From Cyathus striatus (taxonomy: Eukaryota > Basidiomycota > Agaricomycetes > Agaricales > Nidulariaceae): a stretch of 64,000 bases of DNA. The translations under genes and the position numbers were made by a program. Every line of letters begins with the position of its first letter. Positions within the stretch are counted from its first letter, which is position 1. Under the pieces are notes generated by a model that saw nothing but the letters and a program-made list of their open reading frames with translations, was not told the origin of the DNA and did not search any database. This document shows, one piece after another, positions 63,230-64,000 of this stretch. The stretch is from NCBI GenBank assembly GCA_025738555.1, contig JAOVFP010000011.1, positions 2,108,001 through 2,172,000 of the forward strand, written 5' to 3'.

Positions 63230-64000
63230 TAGATAATGGATTGAAGTACTTGATCTGAAATGCAGCAGATTTTCGATCATCACACAGCTTGATATTAATA
63301 AATCAATGTAGTATCATGTATTCCACCTGTCAGGCAGCCGAATTTTCTCATTAGTTCTTTCTTGGCACCTCTCCCTTGGCACAACCCCCTGCTAGCACCC
63401 GCTACAACTCACAATAAACTCCATCCCCAATTCTCTGTCCACAGTCTGACTCACAAGCATCTCACCTGAAAATGTGTTCTTCGATTCAGCATCATGACAT
63501 GCATTGTATTATCCATATGGCTATACACCCATATCTATAATAATAGCTCTTCGGTCACACAACTTAATATTACTCACTTGCCTCCACTACAACTTGCAAG
63601 TGTCTTGCCCGAAAACGTGTTCTTCGATTTGACATTGAAACGTGCATTGTGTCATCGATACAGCCATACACTCATATCTATAATAATAGCTCTTCGATCA
63701 CACAATTTGATATTAATAAAGCGATGTTATAGCATGTATTCCACCTGTCACATCAGCTGAATGCTCCCATTGGTTCGTTCTTGACACCTCCCCCAAATCT
63801 TTCTTCAATCACACGACTTGATATTAATAAAGCGATGTTATAGTGTGCATTCCACCTGTCACGTCAGCTGAATTCTCCCATTGATTCATTCTTGACACCT
63901 CCCCCAAATCTTCCCCCTTACCACAACCCATCGCTTGCCCCTGCTACAACTCACAATCAACTCCATCCCCAACCCTCTGTCTACTGTCTCTGTTGCTCAA
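63230..64000. repeat. Higher-order repeat array running off the window
   Basis: TTGATATTAATAAA(T/G)C(A/G)ATGT, then TCCACCTGTCA, then TTCTTGACACCTCCCCC recur at about 63288, 63710 and 63818. A second module, GTGTTCTTCGATT..CCATATCTATAATAATAGC, occurs at about 63473 and 63618. Modules are shared in changing order. No gene is supported. Confidence 0.6.

Overview
The window looks like a piece of a basidiomycete (mushroom-forming type) fungal genome. The evidence is a splicing helicase with ~50-base introns, a KDZ transposon with a CxC2 cysteine cluster, a fungal-type Helitron, an alpha-kinase fragment and many degraded DNA transposons. The species cannot be named from the sequence. Only one ordinary housekeeping gene is recognisable, the DEAH-box splicing helicase Prp22/DHX8 at 12365-15760. 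Most of the rest is mobile DNA and its debris.

Layout. 1-3.2 kb holds repeat fragments and a dead Tc1/mariner-IS630-like transposase. 3.2-9.5 kb has no recognisable gene. 9.5-12.2 kb holds a non-autonomous hAT-like element with a target-site duplication, and a related empty site lies nearby. 12.4-15.8 kb is Prp22. 16-22 kb holds a duplicated ~0.8 kb repeat, a tRNA-derived SINE-like family and a TIR element. 22-34 kb is a mosaic: a second non-autonomous hAT element, GAGCATG-rich repeats, minisatellites, nested inverted repeats and an alpha-kinase fragment. 34.4-44.7 kb is a nearly perfect inverted duplication of a hAT transposon around a 1.58 kb centre carrying Copia debris. 44.5-47.7 kb holds two diverged copies of an unknown three-exon gene. 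48.5-49.1 kb is a GMC-oxidoreductase fragment. 50.4-56.6 kb is a damaged Helitron. 58.2-59.1 kb is a ~61 bp minisatellite. 59.3-63.1 kb is a damaged KDZ transposase on the minus strand. The last 0.8 kb is another repeat array.

Two processes recur. First, in transposon and repeated-gene frames, TGA often stands where the family has arginine (CGA to TGA). This fits decay of methylated CpG or RIP-like mutation. CpG is abundant around Prp22 and scarce in the transposon blocks. Second, several frames, including Prp22, break by loss of one base in a short homopolymer, which may be assembly error or decay. The most interesting single structure is the hAT inverted duplication. If transcribed it would form a hairpin RNA of over 3 kb against a transposase.
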